A stretch of 64,000 nt of DNA from positions 96,568 through 160,567 of the forward strand of contig JAEWBO010000025.1 in the NCBI GenBank assembly GCA_023391105.1. Direction: 5' to 3'. The DNA is from Bacillota bacterium. Lineage in GTDB: Bacteria; Bacillota; Clostridia; Christensenellales; SZUA-584. The notes under the pieces were generated by a model that worked only from the letters and a program-made list of their open reading frames with translations, was not told the DNA's origin and made no database searches. Below, one piece after another: positions 1-8,501 of the stretch. Each line of letters begins with the position of its first letter. Positions within the stretch are counted from its first letter, which is position 1. A program made the position numbers and the translations under genes.

Positions 1-1
1 T

Positions 2-118
2 AAGACGTCGAGCGAGCTGGTATACGCAAAAACGCTTGACGAGCACAAAGATAACGAAGCGGCTTACCACGCTTCACCTGAAGCCACACCGGAACAGACC
101 AAAAATGAAGAAGATTGA
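2..118 (+). CDS. mltG: Endolytic transglycosylase MltG, C-terminal tail only
   Basis: Only the last 38 codons are in the window; the gene enters from the left edge and stops with TGA at 116-118. The visible tail contains a stretch reading ELVYAKTLDEH, which resembles the end of the YceG/MltG lytic transglycosylase domain, where a (Y/F)AKT..EH motif closes the fold. MltG is a membrane-anchored enzyme that cleaves nascent peptidoglycan strands. The stop overlaps the start of the next gene, and MltG followed by U32 genes is a common order in Firmicutes, which supports the call. The evidence is a short tail, so this is likely but not certain. Confidence 0.6.
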   Translation, partial: KTSSELVYAKTLDEHKDNEAAYHASPEATPEQTKNEED

Positions 119-1325
119 GCTGTTGGCGCCCGCCGGCAGCATGGAAAGTCTCCATGCTGCCGCTGATTTTGGCGCGGACGCGGTGTACGCCGCGGGCAAA
201 GCCTACGGCCTTAGGGCTTTTGCTGATAACTTTACGCCGGATGAGATTGCGCATGCGGCTTCTTTCTTGCACAGCCGTGGCAAGCGCCTTTACATCACAA
301 TGAACGCGGTGTTTCACCCCTTCGATTTCGATGGGCTGGAGGAATACATTGCGTGTCTTGCGAAGGCGGGGGTGGATGCGTTCATTATCACCGACCCGGG
401 CGTATTGACGACTGCCAAACGCGTCGCGCCGCAGATACCCATCCATATCAGCACACAGGCAAATACGACAAACGCGCGCACGGCGCGGTTTTGGTATGAG
501 CAGGGCGCAAGCCGCGTAATTCTTGCGCGGGAGCTTTCGCTTGCCGAAATATATGAGATTCGCGCAAACACTCCCAAGGAGCTAGAGCTTGAGGCGTTTG
601 TTCACGGCGCGATGTGCATTGCATATTCGGGACGCTGTTTGCTCAGCAGCGTATTTACAGGCCGCAGCGGTAACAGAGGTGCGTGTGCGCAGCCCTGCCG
701 ATGGGAATATCAATTATCCGAGAAGGGCTATCCGGACGAATATTTCCCTGCATATTCGGATGACCGTGGTACATATGTGCTAAATTCCAAAGACCTTTGC
801 ATGATCGAGCACATAAAGGACATTATCGATGCCGGCATCATTTCGCTCAAGATAGAGGGGCGCATGAAGTCGGCTTATTATGTGGCCTGTGTGACGCGTG
901 CGTATAGGCAGGCGCTTGACGATGTTGGCGCTGGCAAGACGTTTGATCCTGATTTGCTGGAGGAGATCGGCAAGGCAGGGAGCCGCGCCTACACGACAGG
1001 ATTCTTTTATGGCAATCCGCGCGAGCAGGGGCAGGATATCACACGCGGCAAGGTGGAGCGTACGCACGACTTTGTGGGCGTGATAAAAGCAAAGACCGAT
1101 ACAGATGGCTGGACGCTGTTTGAACAGCGCGGCAAGTTCAGCGTGGGCGATACTCTTGAGGTGCTGTCGCCGCACGGCGTATCCGCTATTGAGGTTGCGA
1201 GGTTACGAACGCTCGATGGCGAATCGCGAGACTGCGCGCCGCATCCCAAGGAGATGCTGGAGCTCTTAAGCTTGGGGAAGCTTTTGCCGGGAGACATGCT
1301 GCGCAAGAAGAGATTGACACTGTAA
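105..1325 (+). CDS. U32-family protein, TrhP-like (tRNA U34 hydroxylation)
   Basis: 406 residues from ATG 105. An in-frame start at 36 would add 23 residues, but family members begin at KKIELLAPAGS, so 105 is preferred; it overlaps the upstream mltG tail by 14 bases. The protein has the N-terminal LLAPAG segment and the U32 signature region (EAFVHGAMCIAYSGRCLLS, followed by a further Cys pair in GACAQPC). In well-studied members (E. coli TrhP/YegQ, B. subtilis YrrN/YrrO) these proteins support prephenate-dependent 5-hydroxylation of uridine 34 in tRNA, and the old peptidase label is doubtful. The family call is firm; the exact function is by homology. Confidence 0.85.
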   Translation: MKKIELLAPAGSMESLHAAADFGADAVYAAGKAYGLRAFADNFTPDEIAHAASFLHSRGKRLYITMNAVFHPFDFDGLEEYIACLAKAGVDAFIITDPGVLTTAKRVAPQIPIHISTQANTTNARTARFWYEQGASRVILARELSLAEIYEIRANTPKELELEAFVHGAMCIAYSGRCLLSSVFTGRSGNRGACAQPCRWEYQLSEKGYPDEYFPAYSDDRGTYVLNSKDLCMIEHIKDIIDAGIISLKIEGRMKSAYYVACVTRAYRQALDDVGAGKTFDPDLLEEIGKAGSRAYTTGFFYGNPREQGQDITRGKVERTHDFVGVIKAKTDTDGWTLFEQRGKFSVGDTLEVLSPHGVSAIEVARLRTLDGESRDCAPHPKEMLELLSLGKLLPGDMLRKKRLTL

Positions 1326-1389
1326 AACAACCCATCGTATCGCTTCAGTAAGAATGAGACTCTTCTGCACGATTTTCTAGGGTTTGCAT

Positions 1390-1428
1390 GTTATTGTCTA
1401 TGAATGTAGGTTATTGTATCTGAATATA
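1390..1428 (+). repeat. Two 19-nt direct repeats, 20-bp period, upstream of the locus promoter
   Basis: Copy 1 (1390-1408) and copy 2 (1410-1428) share the pattern GTTATTGTMTMTGAATRTA. The second copy abuts the -35 hexamer at 1429. Same-face repeats two helical turns apart, ending at a -35 box, look like an activator-binding site. Function is inferred only. Confidence 0.4.
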
Positions 1429-1458
1429 TTGACACTATATTTCATTATAGTATAGAAT
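1429..1458 (+). promoter_or_regulatory. Sigma-A-type promoter of the polysaccharide locus
   Basis: TTGACA at 1429-1434 is followed after 16 bases by TATAGA (1451-1456), or after 18 bases by TAGAAT (1453-1458). It is the only strong promoter match between the U32 gene and the first polysaccharide gene at 1491. Confidence 0.6.
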
Positions 1459-1490
1459 ATTTTAGATTTGAGTTGAAGTGGAGATGTAGA

Positions 1491-2849
1491 ATGAGTAAAA
1501 AGTTTAAGTTAAGTTTTCTTGAGAAACCACTTACTTTGTTTGATTTAATCGCTTTCGCTGTCTTATCGCTTTTCTGTTTTCTGGCATTTGAACAGGGTGC
1601 GGATATCGGGCACACCGCAGGCTCATCAATTGCTTATCTTAACGGACATATATTAGATTTTTATGATTATAATGTTCAATTTGTCGGCGGTAATGCTTAT
1701 CTGCCAAGCACGTACATACTATTTGCGATATGGAATATTCCGCTGAGACTTTTTGATATTGTGACGGTTCCTGGTATTTATACATCGCTCGGCGCCATGC
1801 TTTGGTTTAAATTGCTGCCTGTTTTGTTTCATGGGGCGTCAGCCTTTATTTTGTACAAGATTGCTTTGCAAGTTGGTATGGGTATAAAGAAATCAAAGCT
1901 GTGCGCATATTTGTTTTTAACAATGCCAATAGGTTTTTTCAGCCAGTACATATTTGGCCAATATGATATATTCACAGTTTTTTTCATGTTGCTCGGTATT
2001 TTGTATTATTATAAAAAAGATTTGTTGCGATTTGCTTTGTTCTTTGGGATATCCCTCACATTTAAGTACTTTCCTTTGTTCATTTTTATACCAATGCTAC
2101 TGCTGTATGAAAAAAGGATTTGGCGCATTATAAAGCATTGCGCTATTGTTTTCATTCCGCTAGCGATTGAAATTCTGATGTATTATCCTTCCAACGCGTT
2201 CAGAAGCGGCGTTTTTGGATTTGGAGCCAACAACTATATATTTTTAGTCTCATTCAACAACGAATATTTTGGGCTTAGTCTGTTCGTTGTGGCCTGGATC
2301 GTTCTTTGCGGCTATTCTTTCTTTAAAACAGTAAAGGATGAAGATAATATCAAATGGGTTGTGTTTTTTTCAAACATTGTGACGTTCCTGCTCTTTGGTC
2401 TGTCTATGTGGCATCCACAATGGTTGCTGTTTGGTGTTCCTTTCTGGGTGTTAGGATCTGTTCTAAGTAGACGTTTTGATATCTTTATGATCATCGAGTT
2501 TTTACTTATGGGCGTGTTCATTCTCTATACGACGAATTACTGGGTTGATTGGGTCGATCAAAACATGTGGAATTACGGCATATTTGGACCATTGCTGGGC
2601 GGCCAGGCGAATTCAGCTTTGCAAATGCGGAGTCTATTTATAATAAACAACCGAACCCTGATTTATTCTGTGTTTTCAGGACTGCTATTGGTTAACGCTT
2701 TGTTTAAACATCCAAAATATTGTTCTGAAAAAGTCTCTGAACCGATTGATAATATGTGGGGATATGCGCGATTCCGTTTCCTTGGAGGCGTTGCTATTTT
2801 CATCATTCCAGCCGTCATCTGTTTGGTATCGGTGCTCAGCACCTCTTAG
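1491..2849 (+). CDS. Polytopic membrane glycosyltransferase-like protein (GT-C type)
   Basis: 452 residues from ATG 1491, which has GTGGAG seven bases upstream; a TTG at 1473 in the same frame has no such site. The protein is almost entirely hydrophobic, with roughly ten membrane segments, a first luminal loop rich in acidic and aromatic residues after the first helix, and a motif reading YLPSTYILFAIW. This layout fits GT-C membrane glycosyltransferases (GT87/GT39-like), which use lipid-phosphate sugars outside the cytoplasmic membrane. I cannot assign a family from motifs alone. It opens the surface-polysaccharide locus and could be the third component for the GtrA/GtrB pair further downstream; an unrelated polysaccharide membrane protein is the alternative. 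Confidence 0.65.
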   Translation: MSKKFKLSFLEKPLTLFDLIAFAVLSLFCFLAFEQGADIGHTAGSSIAYLNGHILDFYDYNVQFVGGNAYLPSTYILFAIWNIPLRLFDIVTVPGIYTSLGAMLWFKLLPVLFHGASAFILYKIALQVGMGIKKSKLCAYLFLTMPIGFFSQYIFGQYDIFTVFFMLLGILYYYKKDLLRFALFFGISLTFKYFPLFIFIPMLLLYEKRIWRIIKHCAIVFIPLAIEILMYYPSNAFRSGVFGFGANNYIFLVSFNNEYFGLSLFVVAWIVLCGYSFFKTVKDEDNIKWVVFFSNIVTFLLFGLSMWHPQWLLFGVPFWVLGSVLSRRFDIFMIIEFLLMGVFILYTTNYWVDWVDQNMWNYGIFGPLLGGQANSALQMRSLFIINNRTLIYSVFSGLLLVNALFKHPKYCSEKVSEPIDNMWGYARFRFLGGVAIFIIPAVICLVSVLSTS

Positions 2850-2958
2850 ACTTATGACAAGTCCGATCAACATGTAATTACACGATCTAATGGCTATTAG
2901 ATTTGTCATTGGATAAGTAAGAGTGTCTAATTAAATCACATGGTGAGGAATATAGATA

Positions 2959-3726
2959 GTGAGAAAACAAAATGTGTCAATATCAGTTGTGACATATAAT
3001 AGCGGGTGGTATATTGGTGGATTGCTGGCCTCGCTGGTTGAGCATACAAAGGGTGTGGATTACCATATCTATGTTGTTGATAACGGATCCACGGATAGTA
3101 CGCTTGATATTATTAATCAGATAGAGTCCAAGCAGATAACTGTTATAAAAAACGACAAGAATGTTGGCTATGGATCCGGTCATAATAAGGCTATTGAATG
3201 TGTTCACAGTCAGTATCATCTAATTATTAATCCTGATGTGACAATTAAAGAAGATATTGTTTCAAGGCTTGTTCAGTATCTTGAAGCTAATGAGGACATT
3301 GGTCTTGTGACACCCAAAATATTGCATCCTGACGGTAAGCTTCAAGTGCTCCCAAAGAAAAACCCAAAATTTATTTATCTTATAGCCCGAAGAGTAAACG
3401 CACCGTTTTTAAAAAAATACAGGCATGAATATGAGATGCTTGATAAGGATGCTGACAGCGCGTTTGATATTGAGTTTTGCAGTGGCGCTTTTATGTTCGT
3501 AAGGACATCGCTTCTCAAAACAGTCGGTGGCTTTGACAAACGTTACTTCATGTATTTTGAAGACGCGGATTTGTCAAGAGAGATCAGGCAGCACGCACGT
3601 GCACAATACAATCCCGATTTTGTGGCTTATCACGAGTGGGAGCGTGGGGGAAGCAAGCAATTAAAGCTCTTTCTGATTCAAGTCGGATCAATGATTAAAT
3701 ATTTGAATAAGTGGAAAAGAAGATAA
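2959..3726 (+). CDS. GT2 glycosyltransferase, rhamnosyltransferase-like
   Basis: 255 residues from GTG 2959, with GTGAGGA about ten bases upstream. It has a GT-A fold: the opening strand ISVVTYNSGWYI, the nucleotide-binding VVDNGSTDST, the metal-site strand in LIINPDVTI (an N-P-D variant of DxD typical of WbbL-type enzymes) and the acceptor-side FMYFEDADLSRE with the ED pair. WbbL-like proteins often transfer L-rhamnose from dTDP-L-rhamnose to lipid-linked sugars, and the rml genes begin 30 bases downstream, so a rhamnosyltransferase is a reasonable reading. The acceptor and linkage are unknown. Confidence 0.85.
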   Translation: MRKQNVSISVVTYNSGWYIGGLLASLVEHTKGVDYHIYVVDNGSTDSTLDIINQIESKQITVIKNDKNVGYGSGHNKAIECVHSQYHLIINPDVTIKEDIVSRLVQYLEANEDIGLVTPKILHPDGKLQVLPKKNPKFIYLIARRVNAPFLKKYRHEYEMLDKDADSAFDIEFCSGAFMFVRTSLLKTVGGFDKRYFMYFEDADLSREIRQHARAQYNPDFVAYHEWERGGSKQLKLFLIQVGSMIKYLNKWKRR

Positions 3727-3755
3727 ATAAGTGAGATTGCGTTTGGAGATAAATG

Positions 3756-4610
3756 ATGAAGGTTCTAGTGATTGGCTCGAATGGACAGCTTGGTCGTCGA
3801 GTACAAACAGTATTAACAGATAAAAACATCGATTTTGATGCGTATGATTACCCCGAAATCGATATTACAAGTTTAGATTCTATAAAGAATCGATTTGAGC
3901 AAACAATGCCAAATACAATAATCAATTGTGCGGCATATACCAATGTGGATCAGGCAGAAACGGATTACGATAATGCCTATCGCATCAATGCGCTGGGCGC
4001 AAAGAATTTAGCGGAGATATGTGTTCAAAACGATGCTGAGCTTGTTCATGTGTCCACAGACTATGTTTTCAGCGGTGACCCCGTATGCATAGAAGGCAAG
4101 CCCCGGCCTTATTTTGAGGACGACGAATGTAATCCTGCCACGGCCTATGGAAAGACAAAGCTTGAGGGGGAACGTTTTGTTCAGGAATCTGGAGCGAAAT
4201 ATTACATCCTTCGTACCGCATGGCTGTATGGAGAAGGCAACAACTTTGTGAGAACAATGCTAAAGCTTTCTGAAACGCATGATACAATTAATGTTGTGGA
4301 TGATCAGATTGGTTCGCCGACCTCAACGGTTGATCTCGCGAATACCATCTGTGAGCTATTGGGTACAGGTGAATACGGGCTTTATCACGCCACATGTGAA
4401 GGTCAATGCAGTTGGTTTGATTTTGCAAAAAAAATTTTTGAATACAGTTGTAAGAGCATAAATGTGGTGCCGGTGACGAGCAGGGAGTTTGTTAGGCCCG
4501 CAAAGCGTCCCGCTTGGAGCGTATTGGAAAACGCGCAATTAAAGCGTATTGGAAAAAATGTTTTTCGCTCGTGGGAAGACGCTTTGAAAGAGTATCTTTT
4601 GACTGAGTAA
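3756..4610 (+). CDS. rmlD: dTDP-4-dehydrorhamnose reductase
   Basis: 284 residues from ATG 3756 (GGAG seven bases upstream); the ATG three bases earlier is also possible. It has the Rossmann glycine motif (VIGSNGQLGRR), INCAAYTNVDQAE, the STDYVFSG segment and the catalytic YGKTK tyrosine/lysine pair, all hallmarks of RmlD. It catalyses the last step of dTDP-L-rhamnose synthesis, NADPH reduction of dTDP-4-keto-L-rhamnose. It is the first of four consecutive rml genes in the order D-A-C-B. Confidence 0.93.
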   Translation: MKVLVIGSNGQLGRRVQTVLTDKNIDFDAYDYPEIDITSLDSIKNRFEQTMPNTIINCAAYTNVDQAETDYDNAYRINALGAKNLAEICVQNDAELVHVSTDYVFSGDPVCIEGKPRPYFEDDECNPATAYGKTKLEGERFVQESGAKYYILRTAWLYGEGNNFVRTMLKLSETHDTINVVDDQIGSPTSTVDLANTICELLGTGEYGLYHATCEGQCSWFDFAKKIFEYSCKSINVVPVTSREFVRPAKRPAWSVLENAQLKRIGKNVFRSWEDALKEYLLTE

Positions 4611-4631
4611 TAATTTAAAAGGATTGTGACT

Positions 4632-5513
4632 ATGAAAGGGATTATTTTAGCAGGTGGATCGGGAACCCGTCTCCATCCTATCACAAAGGCAGTGTCCAAA
4701 CAATTGCTGCCCATATATGACAAGCCCATGGTTTATTATCCGCTGTCGTCCCTCATGCTTGCGGGAATAAGGGAGATATTAATTATTTCCACGCCCACAG
4801 ATCTACCTTTCTATGAAAAGCTTTTTGGCACAGGTGAAGAGCTTGGAATGAATTTTTCGTATAAGGTGCAATACGCACCCAACGGCCTTGCCGAAGCCTT
4901 TATCATTGGTGAAGATTTCATCGGTAATGACAATTGCGCGCTTGTTCTTGGTGATAATATTTTCTATGGTAACGGTTTTTCTGAATGCGTCCAGCGTGCA
5001 GCAAAGCTGGAAAGCGGCGCTGTGATTTTTGGATACTATGTCAATGAGCCCCGCGCGTATGGCGTCGTGGAATTTGACAAAGAGGGACGAGCCATCTCAA
5101 TCGAAGAAAAGCCGGAACAACCAAAATCAAACTTCGCTGTGCCCGGATTGTATTTTTACGACAACGATGTGGTGAGGATTGCCAAGAGCATAAAGCCGTC
5201 CAAACGCGGGGAGCTTGAAATCACTGCGGTCAACGACGCATATTTAAAAAGAGGTTTGCTCAAGGTGGAGGTTTTCGGGCGCGGCATTGCTTGGCTGGAT
5301 ACGGGGACGCATGATGATCTGATTGCCGCGGGTAACTTTGTGGAAACCATACAAAAACGTCAGGGACTATACATCGCCTGTATTGAAGAAATCGCCTACC
5401 GTATGGGCTATATCGACAAGGATCAGCTTAAACAGCTTGCGCAGCCGCTTATTAAAACCGCCTATGGGCAGTACATTGAGACAATTGCTGAAAGAGGAAA
5501 AAAGAATGGCTGA
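4632..5513 (+). CDS. rmlA: Glucose-1-phosphate thymidylyltransferase
   Basis: 293 residues, the usual RmlA length, from ATG 4632 with AAAAGGA eight bases upstream; a GTG at 4626 is less well placed. The signature GIILAGGSGTRLHPIT and KQLLPIYDKPMVYYPL are present, as is the EKPEQPKSN segment. The enzyme couples glucose-1-phosphate to dTTP, the committed step of dTDP-rhamnose synthesis, and in known cases is inhibited by the end product. Its last codons overlap the start of rmlC by eight bases, so the two are probably translationally coupled. Confidence 0.95.
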   Translation: MKGIILAGGSGTRLHPITKAVSKQLLPIYDKPMVYYPLSSLMLAGIREILIISTPTDLPFYEKLFGTGEELGMNFSYKVQYAPNGLAEAFIIGEDFIGNDNCALVLGDNIFYGNGFSECVQRAAKLESGAVIFGYYVNEPRAYGVVEFDKEGRAISIEEKPEQPKSNFAVPGLYFYDNDVVRIAKSIKPSKRGELEITAVNDAYLKRGLLKVEVFGRGIAWLDTGTHDDLIAAGNFVETIQKRQGLYIACIEEIAYRMGYIDKDQLKQLAQPLIKTAYGQYIETIAERGKKNG

Positions 5514-6060
5514 TATCAAAGTCATCGAGACGGCTATTGAAGGCCTGTTGATCATTGAGCCGCAGGTTTTTGGCGATTCGCGTGGCTATTTTATGGAGAC
5601 ATATAATCAAGAGGCCTTTGCGAAAGCAGGTCTTCATATGCAGTTTGTGCAGGACAATCAATCCATGTCCAAGAAAGGTGTTTTGCGGGGGCTTCATTTG
5701 CAAACAAAGTTCTCGCAGGGTAAACTCGTTCGTGTGATATCCGGCTCGGTTTATGATGTGGGTGTGGATTTGCGAAAAGGCTCGCCGACATATGGCAAGC
5801 ATGTGGGCGTGGTGCTCTCGGGAGAAAATAAGCGTATGTTTTATGTGCCTGAGGGGTTTGCTCATGGCTTTCTGGTTTTATCGGATGAGGCTGTTTTCAC
5901 GTATAAATGTACACAGATATATCATCCTGAATATGACGCGGGCATTATCTATGATGACCCTGAAATCAGCGTTGACTGGCCGGTTGACGGTATTGACGTC
6001 ATTTTATCGGATAAAGATAAAGAGCTTCCGACTCTTGGTGAATCGGGCTATCAATTTTAA
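5506..6060 (+). CDS. rmlC: dTDP-4-dehydrorhamnose 3,5-epimerase
   Basis: 184 residues from ATG 5506, the normal size for RmlC; an open frame running back to 5323 is rmlA shadow. The start has GAGGAAAAAAG ahead of it and lies inside the rmlA stop region. Conserved cupin features are visible: FGDSRGYFMETYN, QDNQSMSKKGVLRGLH with the catalytic histidine, and VPEGFAHGF. It epimerises C3 and C5 of dTDP-4-keto-6-deoxyglucose, giving the substrate for RmlD. Confidence 0.95.
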   Translation: MADIKVIETAIEGLLIIEPQVFGDSRGYFMETYNQEAFAKAGLHMQFVQDNQSMSKKGVLRGLHLQTKFSQGKLVRVISGSVYDVGVDLRKGSPTYGKHVGVVLSGENKRMFYVPEGFAHGFLVLSDEAVFTYKCTQIYHPEYDAGIIYDDPEISVDWPVDGIDVILSDKDKELPTLGESGYQF

Positions 6061-6072
6061 GAGGAGCATAAC

Positions 6073-7125
6073 ATGAGAAAGGTTTTGATAACCGGGGGAG
6101 CAGGGTTTATTGGCTCTAATTTTGTAAAACACATGATCGATACGCATCAGGATTGGGTATTTATCAATCTGGATGCGCTCACTTATGCAGGCAATCTCGA
6201 AAACTTAAAAGAACTTGAAGGTAATGAGCGACATATCTTCGTAAAGGGCGACATTACTGATAGAGATCTGGTCGCGTCGCTGTTCCATCAATATGCCTTT
6301 GACTATGTCATTAATTTCGCCGCGGAAAGCCATGTGGACAGGAGCATAAAGGAACCGGAGATTTTCTTGAGAACAAACGTGCTGGGTACCCAGTGTTTGC
6401 TGGATGCCGCAAAGACAAGCTGGCAAGCCGGTAAAGATGAGCAAGGTTACCCGACTTTCAGGGAAGGTGTAAAATACCTTCAGGTATCCACCGACGAGGT
6501 GTACGGTGCTCTAGGTAAAACAGGAATGTTTTTGGAAACAACGCCGCTTGCGCCCAACAGTCCGTATTCGGCGAGCAAGGCTTCCGCTGATTTACTCGTG
6601 CGCGCCTACAACAAAACGTATAAAATGCCTGTCAATATTACACGCTGTTCCAACAATTACGGGCCGTATCAGTTCCCGGAAAAGCTGATTCCGTTGATGA
6701 TTGGCAACACTTGCGATGAAAAGCAACTGCCCGTTTATGGTGACGGCATGCAGGTGCGTGATTGGCTTCACGTGGCTGATCACTGCAGCGCGATCGATAC
6801 CGTGCTGCAAAAGGGCCGAGTCGGCGAAGTTTACAATATCGGCGGGAATAATGAAAAAGCAAACATCGAGATCATCCGGCTGATACTCAAATCGCTTGGA
6901 AAAACGGAAGATCTCATCAAATATGTGGAAGACCGTTTGGGGCACGACCGCCGCTACGCGATAGATAACACGAAGATTACGACAGAGCTCGGATGGTCGC
7001 CGTCTTATACGTTTGAGCAGGGTATTGCTGAGACAATTCAGTGGTATCTTGACAACCAAAAATGGATGGATGGTGTGCGTTCAGGCGCGTACATGGCATA
7101 TTACAATACTTATTATTCAGAATAG
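6073..7125 (+). CDS. rmlB: dTDP-glucose 4,6-dehydratase
   Basis: 350 residues, standard for RmlB. It carries the NAD-binding GGAGFIGSNF at the N-terminus, NFAAESHVDRSI, VSTDEVYG and the catalytic YSASK (Tyr165, Lys169), then TRCSNNYGPYQFPEKL. It makes dTDP-4-keto-6-deoxyglucose, the intermediate used by RmlC. It starts 12 bases after rmlC with GAGGAG in the gap and closes the rml cassette; a promoter-like sequence and a lipoprotein gene follow. Confidence 0.96.
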   Translation: MRKVLITGGAGFIGSNFVKHMIDTHQDWVFINLDALTYAGNLENLKELEGNERHIFVKGDITDRDLVASLFHQYAFDYVINFAAESHVDRSIKEPEIFLRTNVLGTQCLLDAAKTSWQAGKDEQGYPTFREGVKYLQVSTDEVYGALGKTGMFLETTPLAPNSPYSASKASADLLVRAYNKTYKMPVNITRCSNNYGPYQFPEKLIPLMIGNTCDEKQLPVYGDGMQVRDWLHVADHCSAIDTVLQKGRVGEVYNIGGNNEKANIEIIRLILKSLGKTEDLIKYVEDRLGHDRRYAIDNTKITTELGWSPSYTFEQGIAETIQWYLDNQKWMDGVRSGAYMAYYNTYYSE

Positions 7126-7170
7126 TAGGTCTATAGTGCTTTAGAACACTGCGAATAGATCTTATATTTG

Positions 7171-7200
7171 TTTACTAGAGAATAAAATGTGTGCTAAAAT
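7171..7200 (+). promoter_or_regulatory. Promoter-like sequence ahead of the DUF3048 lipoprotein gene
   Basis: TTTACT (7171-7176) and TAAAAT (7195-7200) are 18 bases apart, with TG just before the -10 region. It lies in the AT-rich gap after rmlB, 49 bases before the lipoprotein start. Confidence 0.4.
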
Positions 7201-7248
7201 ACAATCAATTAGTCAAAGAATACTATTATGGGATAATGGAGGAAAAAA

Positions 7249-8289
7249 ATGAAACGATTTGTGTTATTGGTTATAATAGCCTTAACCATAGTGAGCTTCA
7301 TTGGATGCCAAGCTGCGCCCCAGCAACCCGAGGTGACACCAACACCATCTCCTAAGCCGATAAAAACGGCCGAGCCGACGCCGGAGCCGACACCGGAACC
7401 CACACCCCGTGTGGGTTCATATACCACCGGACTGCCGTTTGAAGGCGAGTACAAGCCTGTTATGGCGGTGATTGAGAACTCTCCGGCTGCGCGTCCGCAG
7501 CTTGGATTGCAAACTGCGGATGTTGTGTACGAAGTGCCTGTAGAGGGCAGCATCACGCGTTTCGTTTGTCTATTTTCTGATAGTGTTCCGGAAGAAATTA
7601 TGCCCGTGAGAAGCGGCCGTGTGACTTTTTTATATTTGCAGCAGGAATGGGATGCGATTTTGATGCATTGGGGAGGCTCAGGATCGGGAGTAAGCGGAGC
7701 GCCGAATTATACGTTTTTCGGTAATGAACTGCATAGCAAGATCAAGATTGATGTTGACGGTTGGAGCGGAAAATGGAATGATTATTATAAACGTGTAAAG
7801 GATAAAAAAGCGCCGCATAACGTGAAAGGGAATCCACTTCTCGTGCAGGAGCTATACGATTATTCTCCAAAGCCTCTGGATTGGAAGTTTGATAGTCAGG
7901 TTTCATATTCCGGGAATGATGTGACTCAAATAAACTTGCCGATGTGTTCGAATGATGATGATTTTGTATCGTATACATACGATTCGGCGCAGGATGTATA
8001 TTTACGTTCGATGAGCGGAAAAGCCTTTAAATCTGCTGAAACGGATAAACAGCTTAGCGTTAAGAATATCATTGTTCAATATAGCACCTATGATTCAGCA
8101 GATATTTATAAAGTGTGGAATATGATTGGCACCGGAAATGCGGATATATATATTGGTGGTAAGCTCATTAAAGGCTCTTGGGAGAAAAAATCTGTGGATA
8201 GCCAAACGATTTTTTACGACAATAACGGAGAACAGATCATTTTAAGACCGGGCAATACATGGATTCACATTCATCCGAGGAAGGACTAA
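7249..8289 (+). CDS. YerB-type lipoprotein with DUF3048 domain
   Basis: 346 residues. The N-terminus is a lipoprotein signal (hydrophobic helix ending in a lipobox, FIGCQ, Cys20), so the product should be lipid-anchored outside the membrane. A Thr/Pro linker rich in EPTP repeats (about residues 28-50) follows, then a globular part with MAVIENSPAARPQLGLQ, ADVVYE.PVEG.ITRF and MPVRSGR. These are hallmarks of the DUF3048/YerB family, whose biochemical role is not established. Its own promoter and terminator suggest it is an independent unit lying between the rml and CDP-sugar cassettes. Confidence 0.85.
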   Translation: MKRFVLLVIIALTIVSFIGCQAAPQQPEVTPTPSPKPIKTAEPTPEPTPEPTPRVGSYTTGLPFEGEYKPVMAVIENSPAARPQLGLQTADVVYEVPVEGSITRFVCLFSDSVPEEIMPVRSGRVTFLYLQQEWDAILMHWGGSGSGVSGAPNYTFFGNELHSKIKIDVDGWSGKWNDYYKRVKDKKAPHNVKGNPLLVQELYDYSPKPLDWKFDSQVSYSGNDVTQINLPMCSNDDDFVSYTYDSAQDVYLRSMSGKAFKSAETDKQLSVKNIIVQYSTYDSADIYKVWNMIGTGNADIYIGGKLIKGSWEKKSVDSQTIFYDNNGEQIILRPGNTWIHIHPRKD

Positions 8290-8330
8290 AACGAAACAAG
8301 TCTAACTCATATGCCTATCGGCTAAAATAG

Positions 8331-8362
8331 AGAGTGCCAGCTTAACAGTTGCACTCTTGTTT
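8331..8362 (+). terminator. Hairpin terminator after the DUF3048 gene
   Basis: A perfect 7-bp stem (AGAGTGC at 8331-8337 with GCACTCT at 8351-8357) and a 13-base loop, followed by TGTTT. The stem is modest and the U-run short, so it may be a weak terminator. Confidence 0.45.
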
Positions 8363-8501
8363 CATGTAAATAAGCTATTTAAGGAAAGATGAGTTATATG
8401 AATTAATATTCTATTAAGTAATAGTGTTAATTATAAGTTGATTTTATATAGAATATGTTATATGATTTTGGTGCTTTTATGATATAAAAGGAAGTATATA
8501 T

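Noticed and set aside
36..104. N-terminal extension of the U32 protein
   Set aside because: These codons overlap the mltG tail and are not family-like; ATG 105 fits the U32 start LLAPAG.
2885..2908. Solo end of the IS1595 element (ATGGCTATTAG match)
   Set aside because: The match is only about 11 bases and is explained by a local palindrome, ATCTAAT-GGCT-ATTAGAT.
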